From Rickettsiella endosymbiont of Aleochara curtula (GTDB taxonomy: Bacteria > Pseudomonadota > Gammaproteobacteria > Diplorickettsiales > Diplorickettsiaceae), in the NCBI RefSeq assembly GCF_964030935.1, contig NZ_OZ034990.1:372001-436000 (forward strand): a stretch of 64,000 nt of DNA. Direction: 5' to 3'. Under the pieces are notes generated by a model, which saw only the letters and a program-made list of their open reading frames with translations, made no database searches and was not told the DNA's origin. The first letter of the stretch is position 1, and each line of letters opens with the position of its first letter. Shown here in pieces: positions 36,390 to 45,019 of the stretch. The translations under genes and the position numbers were made by a program.

Positions 36390-36434
36390 ATACTCACAGT
36401 AAACACAACAAAAAATTCAAGTGCGAAGAGTATT
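36390..36434 (+). repeat. internally deleted copy of the 125-bp element
   Basis: It has the left end TACTCACAG and right end TTCAAGTGCGAAGAGTATT but only about 25 bases between them, so the middle is lost. The right end abuts the rsmE stop codon (CTA at 36435-36437 on this strand), the same junction as at slt. Confidence 0.6.
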
Positions 36435-37160
36435 CTATAAATCACCATATAAACTTTGCAATATACTCACTGCGGCTAAACCGGCGGTTTCTGCTCTTAA
36501 AACCCGCGGTCCCAGTTGTATAGGACTATAAGTCGCGACGCGAGCACACTTCAGCTCGTTTTCAGACCAGCCGCCTTCGGGTCCCACCAATACCGCAACA
36601 CTCTGACAACGCGGTAAAGAATTGATATTTTGCTTGACGCAAGGCTGTAAAATGATCCGCTGCTCAGCTTTTATCGACGTGGTAGCAACATCAAAGGTCA
36701 TGGGATTTTCGAGTTTCGGCAAACGTGTTCTTCCCGATTGTTCACAGGCAGCGAGCATCACACCTTGCCAATGTAAACTACGTTTTTGCCAACGTTCGGG
36801 TGCTAATTTGAGTGTACTGCGTGCTGTTATCAAGGGTATAAAGCGTGTCACACCCAATTCCACGGCTTTTTGCAACACGTAATCCATTTTATCAGAGCGC
36901 AATACGGCTTGCGCTAAGGTAATTTGCAAAGACGATTCACGGCTCACAGCATCAAATTCACCGAGCTTTACCGTTACCACGCTTTTGCTTAGTTCAATAA
37001 TAATTGCCCGAAATTCTCCCGCTTTACCATTGAATACAATAAAGTCATCTCCGACCTGCAAACGCAGTACGCGGATTAAATGCCCTGCCGCCTCTTTAGA
37101 TAAGTTGAGTATTTGCCCGGCGCTTAAAGCTTGTGGTTGATAGATACGAGTGAGACGCAT
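36435..37160 (-). CDS. rsmE: 16S rRNA (uracil-1498-N3)-methyltransferase
   Basis: The 241-residue SPOUT enzyme methylates U1498 of 16S rRNA. It begins MRLTRIYQPQALSAGQILNL, with a PUA-like N-terminal domain (HLIRVLRLQVGDDFIVFNG), then the knot domain with ALRSDKMDYVLQKAVELGVT-type motif and VLVGPEGGWSENEL and LGPRVLRAETAGLAAV. It is divergent from lolB. Confidence 0.95.
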   Translation of the reverse strand: MRLTRIYQPQALSAGQILNLSKEAAGHLIRVLRLQVGDDFIVFNGKAGEFRAIIIELSKSVVTVKLGEFDAVSRESSLQITLAQAVLRSDKMDYVLQKAVELGVTRFIPLITARSTLKLAPERWQKRSLHWQGVMLAACEQSGRTRLPKLENPMTFDVATTSIKAEQRIILQPCVKQNINSLPRCQSVAVLVGPEGGWSENELKCARVATYSPIQLGPRVLRAETAGLAAVSILQSLYGDL

Positions 37161-37199
37161 AGAATGTTAACAACCTCAATAGCCTATTGATAAATTTTT

Positions 37200-37811
37200 A
37201 TGCACAAGATTCTTGTCATTATTTTAGCGGTTTTCTTGAGCAGCTGTGCGAGTTTTAACCAAGCCCCGACACCGCTCCCTAAACCCAAAATAATTAATCA
37301 CTATCTTCCCTGGGCACAACGCAAAGCGCAACTGAATGCTATACAAAATTTTCGTGTCAATGGCAACCTTGTCATACACCAAACATCCGGCCGTGGTGTG
37401 AATGCCTCGTTCAGCTGGGAACAGACCTATCCTAATTATCAACTCAGCTTTTTTGGGCCCTTAGGATCACAAGGCGCGGTACTTACCGGAAGTCCTAAGC
37501 AAGTCAGTTTAACCACGCATCAACAAACCTACCATGCGCAAAGCCCAGAACAACTCTTACATGATCAATTAGGTTTAAATTTACCCGTATCACAATTTTA
37601 TTATTGGTTACGCGGTCTACCGGCGCCACAATCCCGTTATACCACCAATCTAGATGCATATAATCGACTCATGCAACTACGGCAATCCGGTTGGCGCGTG
37701 GTTTATCGGCACTTTACTAACATTGGAAAAATTGATTTACCGGATCGTATCGATCTGTCCAATTGCCAATGGCAAGTCCGTATCATACTTAATCATTGGG
37801 ACATTAACTAA
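37200..37811 (+). CDS. lolB: outer-membrane lipoprotein receptor LolB
   Basis: The 203-residue protein starts with a lipoprotein signal (MHKILVIILAVFLSSCASF, lipobox LSSC with Cys17). It carries the LolB domain: FRVNGNLVIHQ, ASFSWEQTYPNYQLSFFGPLG and YYWLRGLPAP. LolB takes lipoproteins from LolA and inserts them into the outer membrane. The order lolB-ispE-(tRNA)-prs is conserved in gammaproteobacteria. Its stop codon is immediately followed by a 125-bp element. Confidence 0.93.
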   Translation: MHKILVIILAVFLSSCASFNQAPTPLPKPKIINHYLPWAQRKAQLNAIQNFRVNGNLVIHQTSGRGVNASFSWEQTYPNYQLSFFGPLGSQGAVLTGSPKQVSLTTHQQTYHAQSPEQLLHDQLGLNLPVSQFYYWLRGLPAPQSRYTTNLDAYNRLMQLRQSGWRVVYRHFTNIGKIDLPDRIDLSNCQWQVRIILNHWDIN

Positions 37812-37952
37812 TACTCTTATACTTTTATACGCTTAGCAATTGAATTTTTTTCTGCATTGTCGCTCAACTCGCAATCCTTATGTATAATCCAGGAACGAAG
37901 GTTGCTTCTCAACGCGATCCACTCAAAAAAACCCAATTGCTGTGAGTATAAC
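37812..37952 (-). repeat. 125-bp dispersed element between lolB and ispE
   Basis: The element begins TACTCTTATAC directly after the lolB TAA, contains TTGAATTTTT, CTCAACTCGCAATCCT and AACCCAATTGCTGTGAG, and ends at 37952 with GTATAAC. It therefore fills the whole lolB-ispE gap and supplies the leader of ispE. Confidence 0.7.
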
Positions 37953-37955
37953 ACC

Positions 37956-38834
37956 GTGTACTATTGGCCAGCTCCCGCTAAATTAAATCTTTTTTTACAT
38001 CTTACCGGTCGTAGAGCCGATCGTTATCATGAACTGCAAACCGTTTTTCAACTCATTGACTACTGCGATGAATTAAGTTTTACACCGCGCAGTGACCCAC
38101 AAATTAATTGCACGTGTTTATCATTACTTAACCCGGTCAGCGCGGCGATCATTCCCGATGCCGATAACTTAGCCATTAAAGCGGCACGCTCATTACAAGA
38201 TAGAAATAAAAACTTGCCCGGCGTTGATATATTGATCAAAAAACGTATTCCTATAGGTGGCGGTTTAGGGGGTGGTAGTTCCAATGCAGCAACAACACTC
38301 GTTGTGTTAAATCATTTATGGAACATGCATCTTCCTTTAGACGAATTATTAAACTTAGGTATCACACTCGGCGCCGATGTACCGGTATTTATTCATGGAC
38401 TAAGCAGTTGGGCTGAAGGTATTGGCGAGAAACTACAAGCGTTACCGTTACCTGAAACTTGGTTTGTGGTAATGATTCCACCACTGACTATTTCCACCGC
38501 AAAACTTTTTTCACATCCGCGATTGACATACAACACGACACCCATCAAAATACAAACCTTTTTAGGCGGATCATTAAATACACATAATGATTTTGAACAC
38601 ATCGTTAGGCAGGAATATCCTATGATTGCGGAGGGCTTAGACTTCTTAAATCATTATGCTCCTGCTCGATTATCAGGGACCGGAGCGGCTATTTTTGCCA
38701 CACTTAAGTCAAAAATAGCCGCTGAAACGCTGCTAGAAAAAATTAAAGCGCCCTATCGGGGCTTTGTCTGTAAAGGGTTAACCACTTCACCTTTACGACA
38801 AATAATGAAAAATTGGGGTGTCGCCAAGTGGTAA
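37956..38834 (+). CDS. ispE: 4-diphosphocytidyl-2-C-methyl-D-erythritol kinase
   Basis: IspE phosphorylates CDP-methylerythritol in the MEP isoprenoid pathway. The frame is open back to a TTG at 37857, but that part is the 125-bp repeat; the family begins just before YWPAPAKLNLFLHL, so GTG 37956 is the likely start. GHMP motifs are PAKLNLFLHLTGRRADRYHELQT, the ATP loop PIGGGLGGGSSNAATTL, and LSGTGAAIFA. The last seven codons, including the stop, lie inside tRNA-Gln. Length is about 292 residues, normal for IspE. Confidence 0.92.
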   Translation: MYYWPAPAKLNLFLHLTGRRADRYHELQTVFQLIDYCDELSFTPRSDPQINCTCLSLLNPVSAAIIPDADNLAIKAARSLQDRNKNLPGVDILIKKRIPIGGGLGGGSSNAATTLVVLNHLWNMHLPLDELLNLGITLGADVPVFIHGLSSWAEGIGEKLQALPLPETWFVVMIPPLTISTAKLFSHPRLTYNTTPIKIQTFLGGSLNTHNDFEHIVRQEYPMIAEGLDFLNHYAPARLSGTGAAIFATLKSKIAAETLLEKIKAPYRGFVCKGLTTSPLRQIMKNWGVAKW

Positions 38835-38888
38835 GGCACCGGGTTTTGATCTCGGCATTCCTAGGTTCGAATCCTAGCACCCCAGCCA
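38814..38888 (+). tRNA. tRNA-Gln (anticodon TTG)
   Basis: The 75-base tRNA has acceptor arms TGGGGTG / CACCCCA, anticodon stem CCGGG / CTCGG with loop TTTTGAT (TTG), T-loop TTCGAAT and encoded CCA. Its first 21 bases overlap the 3' end of ispE. A tRNA-Gln between ispE and prs is common in related bacteria. Confidence 0.95.
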
Positions 38889-38938
38889 CCATTCATCCGT
38901 TCTTCTTATTTTTTTATTTAACACGATGAGGTTCCTCT

Positions 38939-39898
38939 GTGTCTGAAATGATGCTCTTTACTGGTAACGCTAACCGACCTTTAGCAGAAAAAGTCGCTAA
39001 ACATTTAGGCAAGGAATTAGGTAAAGCCACCGTCGGTCACTTTAGTGACGGTGAAATCATGGTAGAGATCTTAGAAAATGTCAGAGGACAAGACGTATTT
39101 GTTATGCAACCAACCTGTCCGCCGGTTAATACTAATTTAATGGAACTCATCATTATGGCCGATGCCTTGCGTCGTGCCTCGGCTAAACGCATTACCGCCG
39201 TTGTTCCCTATTTTGGCTACGGTCGCCAAGATCGACGCATACGTTCGTCACGTGTTCCGATTACTGCGCGTGTCGTTGCAGACATGATGACCGCTGTTGG
39301 CATTAGTCGGTTACTAACCGTCGATTTACATGCCGATCAAATCCAAGGTTTTTTTGACATTCCGGTAGACAATGTCTACGCCACACCTGAAATCTTAAAG
39401 GATATGGAAGGTCAAAAGATTTATAAAGGTGATGAGCAATTAATTGTCGTATCGCCGGATGTCGGTGGTGTCGTCAGAGCGCGAGCCATTGCCAAGCGCT
39501 TCAATGATGCGGATATTGCCATCATCGATAAACGCCGTACCGGTCCGAATAAAACCGAAGTCATGCATATTATCGGTGAAGTAAAAGACCGCAATTGTTT
39601 ATTAGTTGATGATATTGTCGATACGGGTGGCACACTCTGTTTAGCCGCGAAATCCTTAAAAGAAAATGGCGCTAATTTAATTATGGGGTATTGCACACAT
39701 CCCGTCTTATCCGGCAATGCCATTAACGATATTCAAAACTCATGTATCAATGAACTGGTCGTCACCGATACCGTACCCTTAAGCGATGCAGCACGACATT
39801 GCAAGAAAATTCGCCAACTGAGTTTGAGTGATATGTTAGCGAAAACGATTTGTCGCATTAATTCCGAAGAATCTGTCAGTTCAATGTTTGTTGATTAA
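38939..39898 (+). CDS. prs: ribose-phosphate pyrophosphokinase
   Basis: The 319-residue enzyme makes PRPP from ribose-5-phosphate and ATP for nucleotide, His, Trp and NAD synthesis. It starts with GTG after GATGAGG. Motifs include [16 protein letters not shown], the flexible loop [24 protein letters not shown] region, the metal-binding [12 protein letters not shown], and the PRPP loop [12 protein letters not shown]. Length and motifs are typical. In relatives rplY follows; here 5 kb of effector-type genes intervene. Confidence 0.97.
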   Translation: MSEMMLFTGNANRPLAEKVAKHLGKELGKATVGHFSDGEIMVEILENVRGQDVFVMQPTCPPVNTNLMELIIMADALRRASAKRITAVVPYFGYGRQDRRIRSSRVPITARVVADMMTAVGISRLLTVDLHADQIQGFFDIPVDNVYATPEILKDMEGQKIYKGDEQLIVVSPDVGGVVRARAIAKRFNDADIAIIDKRRTGPNKTEVMHIIGEVKDRNCLLVDDIVDTGGTLCLAAKSLKENGANLIMGYCTHPVLSGNAINDIQNSCINELVVTDTVPLSDAARHCKKIRQLSLSDMLAKTICRINSEESVSSMFVD

Positions 39899-39974
39899 TC
39901 ATTAGTTTTTAAACGGCAAGGTATCATACTTCTGGATTAATTTTTTTGAACATCCATGTTCAACTTTTTTACTG

Positions 39975-42521
39975 TCAACTGGCGCAAGCGCGCGTGACCT
40001 GATTATTAACTTCAAGATCTTGTTCCTCTTCAGTATCGATATTTTTAGGAAGTGAAAACAAATGTGATCCTGCTAATCTTGAAGGTTTAGGTTTTAGCTT
40101 ACGATCAACCACAGGAGCAGGTTTAAGATCGCGACGCACCTTAGGAGCTTCTGAAGTTTCTTCTCGAATGGAAACGTTTGTAGATACTTGCTCAGCATTA
40201 GATTGAGCAGCGTTATAAAAAGGATTTTCTTCAAAAATAGTAAGTCTGTCTCCCGGTACTTGGGAAGACGCTTGCTGATCGATCACTTTGGGACTGTTAG
40301 GCAATATGTAGTTAAGTTCGCATATTCTTTCTTTGCAAGTTACTAGTTTTTCAAGTGTGTTGCTATATTGCTGCTGATAAGTTTTTAACTCTGCAGTTTC
40401 TTCCTGGGATACTGCTAAGGTATTTTCTAAGTTCTTTTCAATGATAGCTTTTTTTTCTAGTAAACTTTTTTCTATTTCAACTTGTAACGATAATTCTTGT
40501 TTATCTAATAAGACCACTCTCGCTTTGCTTTCGGATTTTAAATCTTTACTGCTGTTAGCTATGCTCGCTTCAAACTCTCGGTTTTTTTGAATTAAACAAA
40601 CATATGCATCTCTAGTACGAAATAATTCAGCTGTTAATTGATCATACTGACTACCATGTGCATTTTTAATTTGTTCTTCCAATATTGTTGCTTTTTCATG
40701 TTCATGTTTAAAATTTCTATCAAATTCACCGCGCAACGACTGCCTAATTTCCTTCAATTCAGATTGTAGATTATGTTTTTCTTGATTAGCACTTATTAAT
40801 TCGTTTTTGATTTCAGTTAAAACCTTCAGATCCCCATCTTTAAAACAATCTTTAAAACAATTTTTAATTTTCGTCTCAAGCTTTTCTATTTCTTCAAAGC
40901 TACACTGTAACTTTTCTTGTAATTGATTTGTTTGCTTAATAAATTTAGAATACGTTAAAACTTCTGCATAATCTGTACGCTCTTCAGCCAGCTTCCCTAG
41001 AAAAACATTTTGGGGTGGCAACAGATCCAGTTTGGCATAAATTACGAGATCTGCTGATGAAGAAGATGAAGGTTTATTCACTAACTCCTCATAAGCAGCT
41101 GTTTCTTGTTCACGCTGTGTTTGAGCTCGTTGTGCTGGCTTATGCTCTAATTCAGCTTTAAAATCTGGTTTTGTGTTGGAAATGTTTGGCATTAATTTTT
41201 CCTCATTGTTATTTTCTAATATCTTAATATTTTTCACTGATCCCCGCACTAAGTTATAGTTATTTGCAATATCATTTTGCATTCGCAAAAGAGGTCCAAA
41301 ATGTGGAAACTGAGCGGCGATCGACTTCAAGGTTTTCTTTGATAAAGCGGGTAATGTTTGTAAATCTTTGCTTAGAAAATCATGCGAGGTACAATTTTCA
41401 GTGAACTTAGTTTGCTGCATTATCTTAATTTCTTGTTTACAATCATTCCATGTCTGCTGAAACTTTACTGAGTAAGAAATATCTGGATAGTGCTCTGCAT
41501 CCGCATCTGGCTTTCTTAATACTATCGCTCTTATATGCGCGTTAATGAGGTCTTCTTTGTTTTTTAATTTGAGATCGAGCAATTTAGCTTCTGCGTTTAA
41601 CTCTTTAGTATGATCTTTTAACTTAGCTTTTATCTGTTTCGTAGGAGAATTTTTTAGTTCTGCTTGCGCATTTGCTATCCCGATATTTATTCCATTTAAA
41701 GTCTGTTCTATTTCATACCTTAATGCAAATTGATGCGCTAAAGGTGTTATGCTTAAACCCTTACTTTCTGCAATAGGATCCGCCCCATTTAACACTAAAT
41801 CGTAGACCAACTCGGCAGAATCTGCAGCATAAAGTGGTGTCATAGGTTCATCCTCACTCACTTCTCCTCGCAGACCTAAGCTATCAGCATTTATAATGAT
41901 GTTTTTTTTTGCCGTGTTGTTTGCTACTAGAGAATGTTGCGCTATCAGTTCCTCAGCTCTTTGTATAGAATAGTTATCAACTTCAACTCCCACTTTTTCA
42001 CATATTTTATGATCCAGCTGGGATAATTTTTTTAGGTAAGGTACAACAGGCTCAGAAATTCCGTTTGCTAAAATAGCTTGAACGTCCTGTGTATAAAGTT
42101 CACGAAGAGCTTCAGAACATAAAAGACCGAGCTCATAGTTTATTCGGATTTTTAATCCCTCCGCCTCTTCTTCACTCATTTCTTCTTCAGACAACTCTGC
42201 AGCTAATTCTTTTTGAGTATTGATAAGTTGCAAGGTTCTTTGCGGAAAATCACGCAACTGCTTTTTTAATCCAGCATTCGCTAAAATTTTTTTAATCTCG
42301 GTATCCCTGCGTCGGTGATTTTCATCTAATTCCCGAATTAGCTGTTCGCGTTTATTTACAATATTAAGATATCTTTTAGCTTTGGGATCTTGACTAATTT
42401 TCCCATCTATTTCACGAAGAGCGGTGTCTATAATTTTTTCCTGTTCAAAATAAGAAAGCAAATTCTGCATAGGCACAGAATCAAACATTTCTGCTTGATA
42501 CGAAAATTTCATTGCAGGCAT
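39975..42521 (-). CDS. large coiled-coil protein with ankyrin-like unit, putative effector
   Basis: This 848-residue soluble protein of no family I recognise begins MPAMKFSYQAEMFDSVP (a start at M4 is possible). Residues about 230-270 include TPLYAADSAELVYDLVLNGADP, close to one ankyrin repeat. Extended heptad coiled coils occupy roughly 275-310 and 530-740. The C-terminus is polar with an acidic patch (DTEEEQDLEVNNQVTRACAS), similar to the E-block of Dot/Icm substrates. A candidate PmrA box lies 80 bases upstream. It is the first of three minus-strand genes between prs and rplY. Confidence 0.65.
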   Translation of the reverse strand: MPAMKFSYQAEMFDSVPMQNLLSYFEQEKIIDTALREIDGKISQDPKAKRYLNIVNKREQLIRELDENHRRRDTEIKKILANAGLKKQLRDFPQRTLQLINTQKELAAELSEEEMSEEEAEGLKIRINYELGLLCSEALRELYTQDVQAILANGISEPVVPYLKKLSQLDHKICEKVGVEVDNYSIQRAEELIAQHSLVANNTAKKNIIINADSLGLRGEVSEDEPMTPLYAADSAELVYDLVLNGADPIAESKGLSITPLAHQFALRYEIEQTLNGINIGIANAQAELKNSPTKQIKAKLKDHTKELNAEAKLLDLKLKNKEDLINAHIRAIVLRKPDADAEHYPDISYSVKFQQTWNDCKQEIKIMQQTKFTENCTSHDFLSKDLQTLPALSKKTLKSIAAQFPHFGPLLRMQNDIANNYNLVRGSVKNIKILENNNEEKLMPNISNTKPDFKAELEHKPAQRAQTQREQETAAYEELVNKPSSSSSADLVIYAKLDLLPPQNVFLGKLAEERTDYAEVLTYSKFIKQTNQLQEKLQCSFEEIEKLETKIKNCFKDCFKDGDLKVLTEIKNELISANQEKHNLQSELKEIRQSLRGEFDRNFKHEHEKATILEEQIKNAHGSQYDQLTAELFRTRDAYVCLIQKNREFEASIANSSKDLKSESKARVVLLDKQELSLQVEIEKSLLEKKAIIEKNLENTLAVSQEETAELKTYQQQYSNTLEKLVTCKERICELNYILPNSPKVIDQQASSQVPGDRLTIFEENPFYNAAQSNAEQVSTNVSIREETSEAPKVRRDLKPAPVVDRKLKPKPSRLAGSHLFSLPKNIDTEEEQDLEVNNQVTRACAS

Positions 42522-42600
42522 AGCTTATTTCCTATTTATTTTTATTATTTTTGCTAATGACTTTTAAAACGATTTGTCTTACATATATTAATTGAGGAGT

Positions 42601-42617
42601 ATTAAATAAAACTTAAA
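42601..42617 (-). promoter_or_regulatory. candidate PmrA-type box
   Basis: On the minus strand the sequence TTTAAG-N5-TTTAAT fits YTTAAK-N5-YTTAAK exactly. It is 80 bases before the start of the 848-residue coiled-coil gene and in its direction. Confidence 0.4.
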
Positions 42618-42645
42618 GGACGGTCTATTTCTAGGGAGAGAACTT

Positions 42646-43733
42646 CTAGACTTTACATCGAAGAGAATTCGCAGCAACTGTTGAAGAAGATGCTTTAGGT
42701 TGCAGAAAAAAATTACATCGCTTAGGAAGCGTCGTATCGTCAAAGGCTTTTTCCGAGTTATGATTTTTTATCCAGGTCATATCTGTCGTTGACACTTCAA
42801 TATTCATATTGAAAAAAGAAATTTGTCGAGAAAATTTAGAACCCCGCGTACATATTGAATCAATTTGTTTTTGATTTAATGATTTTTTTTCCAAAACCGC
42901 TAGAATCGTATCGGCTAAAAGACCCGGTCCACTTAAAGCTATGGTTAATTGACTACGTAGCGTCTTAAGATGCTCAACTTTTTCTGTATAACGCTTGCAA
43001 TCCATCATCGTTTTGTTGCCAAAAGTACCTATGTCGCCTTGAGTATAGAAGCGTATGACCTTCTTTATGACTTCTCTTATAATGGGATGTCTAGGTAGAC
43101 TCGCAATAATGTCGTTGTTCCCGTTAATTGAATTTAAGGTGACGGTTTGTTTTCCGTTAAAATTAAACACGCTATAACTGCAACGAATGTTAGCTTTAAA
43201 ACCTAACAGCAATGGTTCAGAGACTCAAATGTATGATTGTCTTTTTGATCAAATTTAAATTTCGTATCGGTATCAAAATAATACCCTCCTTTTAAATAAA
43301 GGATGATATACCGCAATATATCAGAAGCCGCTGCAAGATTGTTTGCACCAATCATTTCTCTGTCAACACTCTGCCAAAGATCACTGAAACGGTCCGAACT
43401 TCGAGTAAACGCACCCATCTTTCTATCCTTATTGATCTCAGTTGGATCATTTTTCTCGAGGAAAAATTCATCGCTTAGCATCGCTTGCTTTAATTCATTC
43501 AGATCGTTAATTTGTATAAATGTATTCTGCACAGACAAATCCAGCTCAGACATGTACTTATCTATGGATTTATAATAATTTGAGGTATGATCGACCCACA
43601 AAGTTAGTTTAAAATTTGAAGCTCGAGCAAATGTCGCAAGCTTTAATAGCGTAACTAAATATTTCTTAGGTAAGGGACCACCTAACCAGATAAAAAAAAT
43701 CTCTGAGGGAGGTGCAGAATTAGAATTGAGCAT
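42646..43733 (-). pseudogene. TcdA/TcdB-like DXD glycosyltransferase, frameshifted
   Basis: The N-terminal frame (43733 to 43203) begins MLNSNSAPPSEIFFIWLGGP and carries AAASDILRYIILYLKGGYYF followed by DTD, the nucleotide-sugar and metal site of the toxin-type GT44/GT32 glycosyltransferases. It stops after SLNHCC. The next frame resumes at LLLGFKANIRC and runs to 42646 with IIASLPRHPIIREVIKK and SGPGLLADTILAV, the usual downstream region. A one-base indel near 43205 splits what was one gene of about 360 residues. Related Legionella and clostridial enzymes glycosylate host proteins. A PmrA-like box lies 63 bases upstream. Confidence 0.7.
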
Positions 43734-43795
43734 AGTGCAGGCCTGATACCGAGTTATTTTTATAAGCCATTTTTAATTTATTGTACTAATCAAAA

Positions 43796-43812
43796 CTTAA
43801 GCTATTATTAAA
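43796..43812 (-). promoter_or_regulatory. candidate PmrA-type box
   Basis: Minus-strand TTTAAT-N5-CTTAAG is an exact YTTAAK-N5-YTTAAK match. It is 63 bases upstream of the glycosyltransferase-like gene in the right orientation, the best of the three sites. Confidence 0.45.
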
Positions 43813-43910
43813 AAAACTGATATCAAGTAACAAAGAAGCACGTCTGCCGATATAGAACCTAACTCTACTTTACGCCGCGGGTAGCGTGCAGCAATTTAGG
43901 AAATACACGT

Positions 43911-44738
43911 TTACGGATGGTAAGGAGCAGCCGTTTCTTTTTCTTTTTGTTTTGCTGGATCTACTTCCTGTTCATCAGCTTTACAAAATAAAGTTGATCC
44001 ATACAATCGAGATCCAGAAAAAACTACTCGTTGCTGTTTTTCCAGTACTGAAGCTGGTTTTACATCTGAAACGCCACCGAAAAATCTTGAGTTAGTCAGT
44101 CGCGATACCGCTCCAGATTTTTCTTGAGTTTCGCTGACTAATCCGGTCGCATCTGCTTTGGCCTTTGATTTAATTTCTCGTTCTTTATCTGACTTTACCC
44201 CGATAATGAACTTATCAAGATCCTTATCAGGCAAATTATCCAAAACACGTTCATAGCATTCAGATGGAAGCAATATTTTTTTATTATCTTTTTCTGTTGA
44301 TAATGTAGCTTTAGAGGATAATAAATAGGATATCTTTTCAAATCGTTCCGTTGCGTTTGTTAAGCCCTGGGCGAATTCATGCTTAAATATTTCCAAACCG
44401 TCTACAGCGGGTTGATATTTTTTTAAAAATATTTCAACATTCTGTTTGCTCAATTTTATTAATTTGCCGTTCTTTTGACCCTCAATTATATTCACGCCAT
44501 TTATATTACGTATATTAAGTTGCGATAATTTAGCCATTTCACTTTGACAATGATTCCAATATGCAAGAAAATCTTTATATTCAGCAACCTCACGCGGTGG
44601 GACTGATTGATTAGGATTATGCAAAAAACTAAGCTTTATAGTCTCTAAACTAACATGAGTGGTAGCTGAGGTAATATCTTGAATCCCCGGTTTTTCAAAA
44701 AATTCTTTTCTATCTACTTGTTGTCTTCTACTAAACAT
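43911..44738 (-). CDS. uncharacterised soluble protein, putative effector
   Basis: The start at 44738 (MFSRRQQVDRKEFFEKPG) follows a GGGGG site; the longer frame to 44906 would add a hydrophobic stretch with no ribosome-binding site. The product is 275 residues, helical and highly charged, with no family I recognise. The C-terminal 60 residues contain SRLTNSRFFGG, then KADEQEVDPAKQKEKETAAP, a Glu-rich block before the end, as in Dot/Icm substrates. It neighbours two other effector-type genes on the same strand. Confidence 0.55.
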   Translation of the reverse strand: MFSRRQQVDRKEFFEKPGIQDITSATTHVSLETIKLSFLHNPNQSVPPREVAEYKDFLAYWNHCQSEMAKLSQLNIRNINGVNIIEGQKNGKLIKLSKQNVEIFLKKYQPAVDGLEIFKHEFAQGLTNATERFEKISYLLSSKATLSTEKDNKKILLPSECYERVLDNLPDKDLDKFIIGVKSDKEREIKSKAKADATGLVSETQEKSGAVSRLTNSRFFGGVSDVKPASVLEKQQRVVFSGSRLYGSTLFCKADEQEVDPAKQKEKETAAPYHP

Positions 44739-45019
44739 ATGACACCCCCAGAGGAATAAAATAGCTGAATAAAATTGAGTGTATGCTTGAATTATATAAG
44801 ATTTAATTAACTCAATAATTAGGTAATAAGTTAAACTATTACCAAAAAACTCCTCATTTAATGGCCTTACTGATACGGGGTTTAAAGATTGCTTTTGCCA
44901 GGCCAATTACATGCTATAGCTAAAAAAAACACCTGGAAGTTTGCCGAAAATCCCCGTAAACTACCCCACACTTATCCTGGTCGCGGGATGAGTATTTTAT
45001 TGAATTTTGAGGAAAACCT

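Noticed and set aside
44739..44906. N-terminal extension of the 43911 protein
   Set aside because: It lacks a ribosome-binding site and would add an odd hydrophobic stretch; the internal ATG at 44738 has a GGGGG site.
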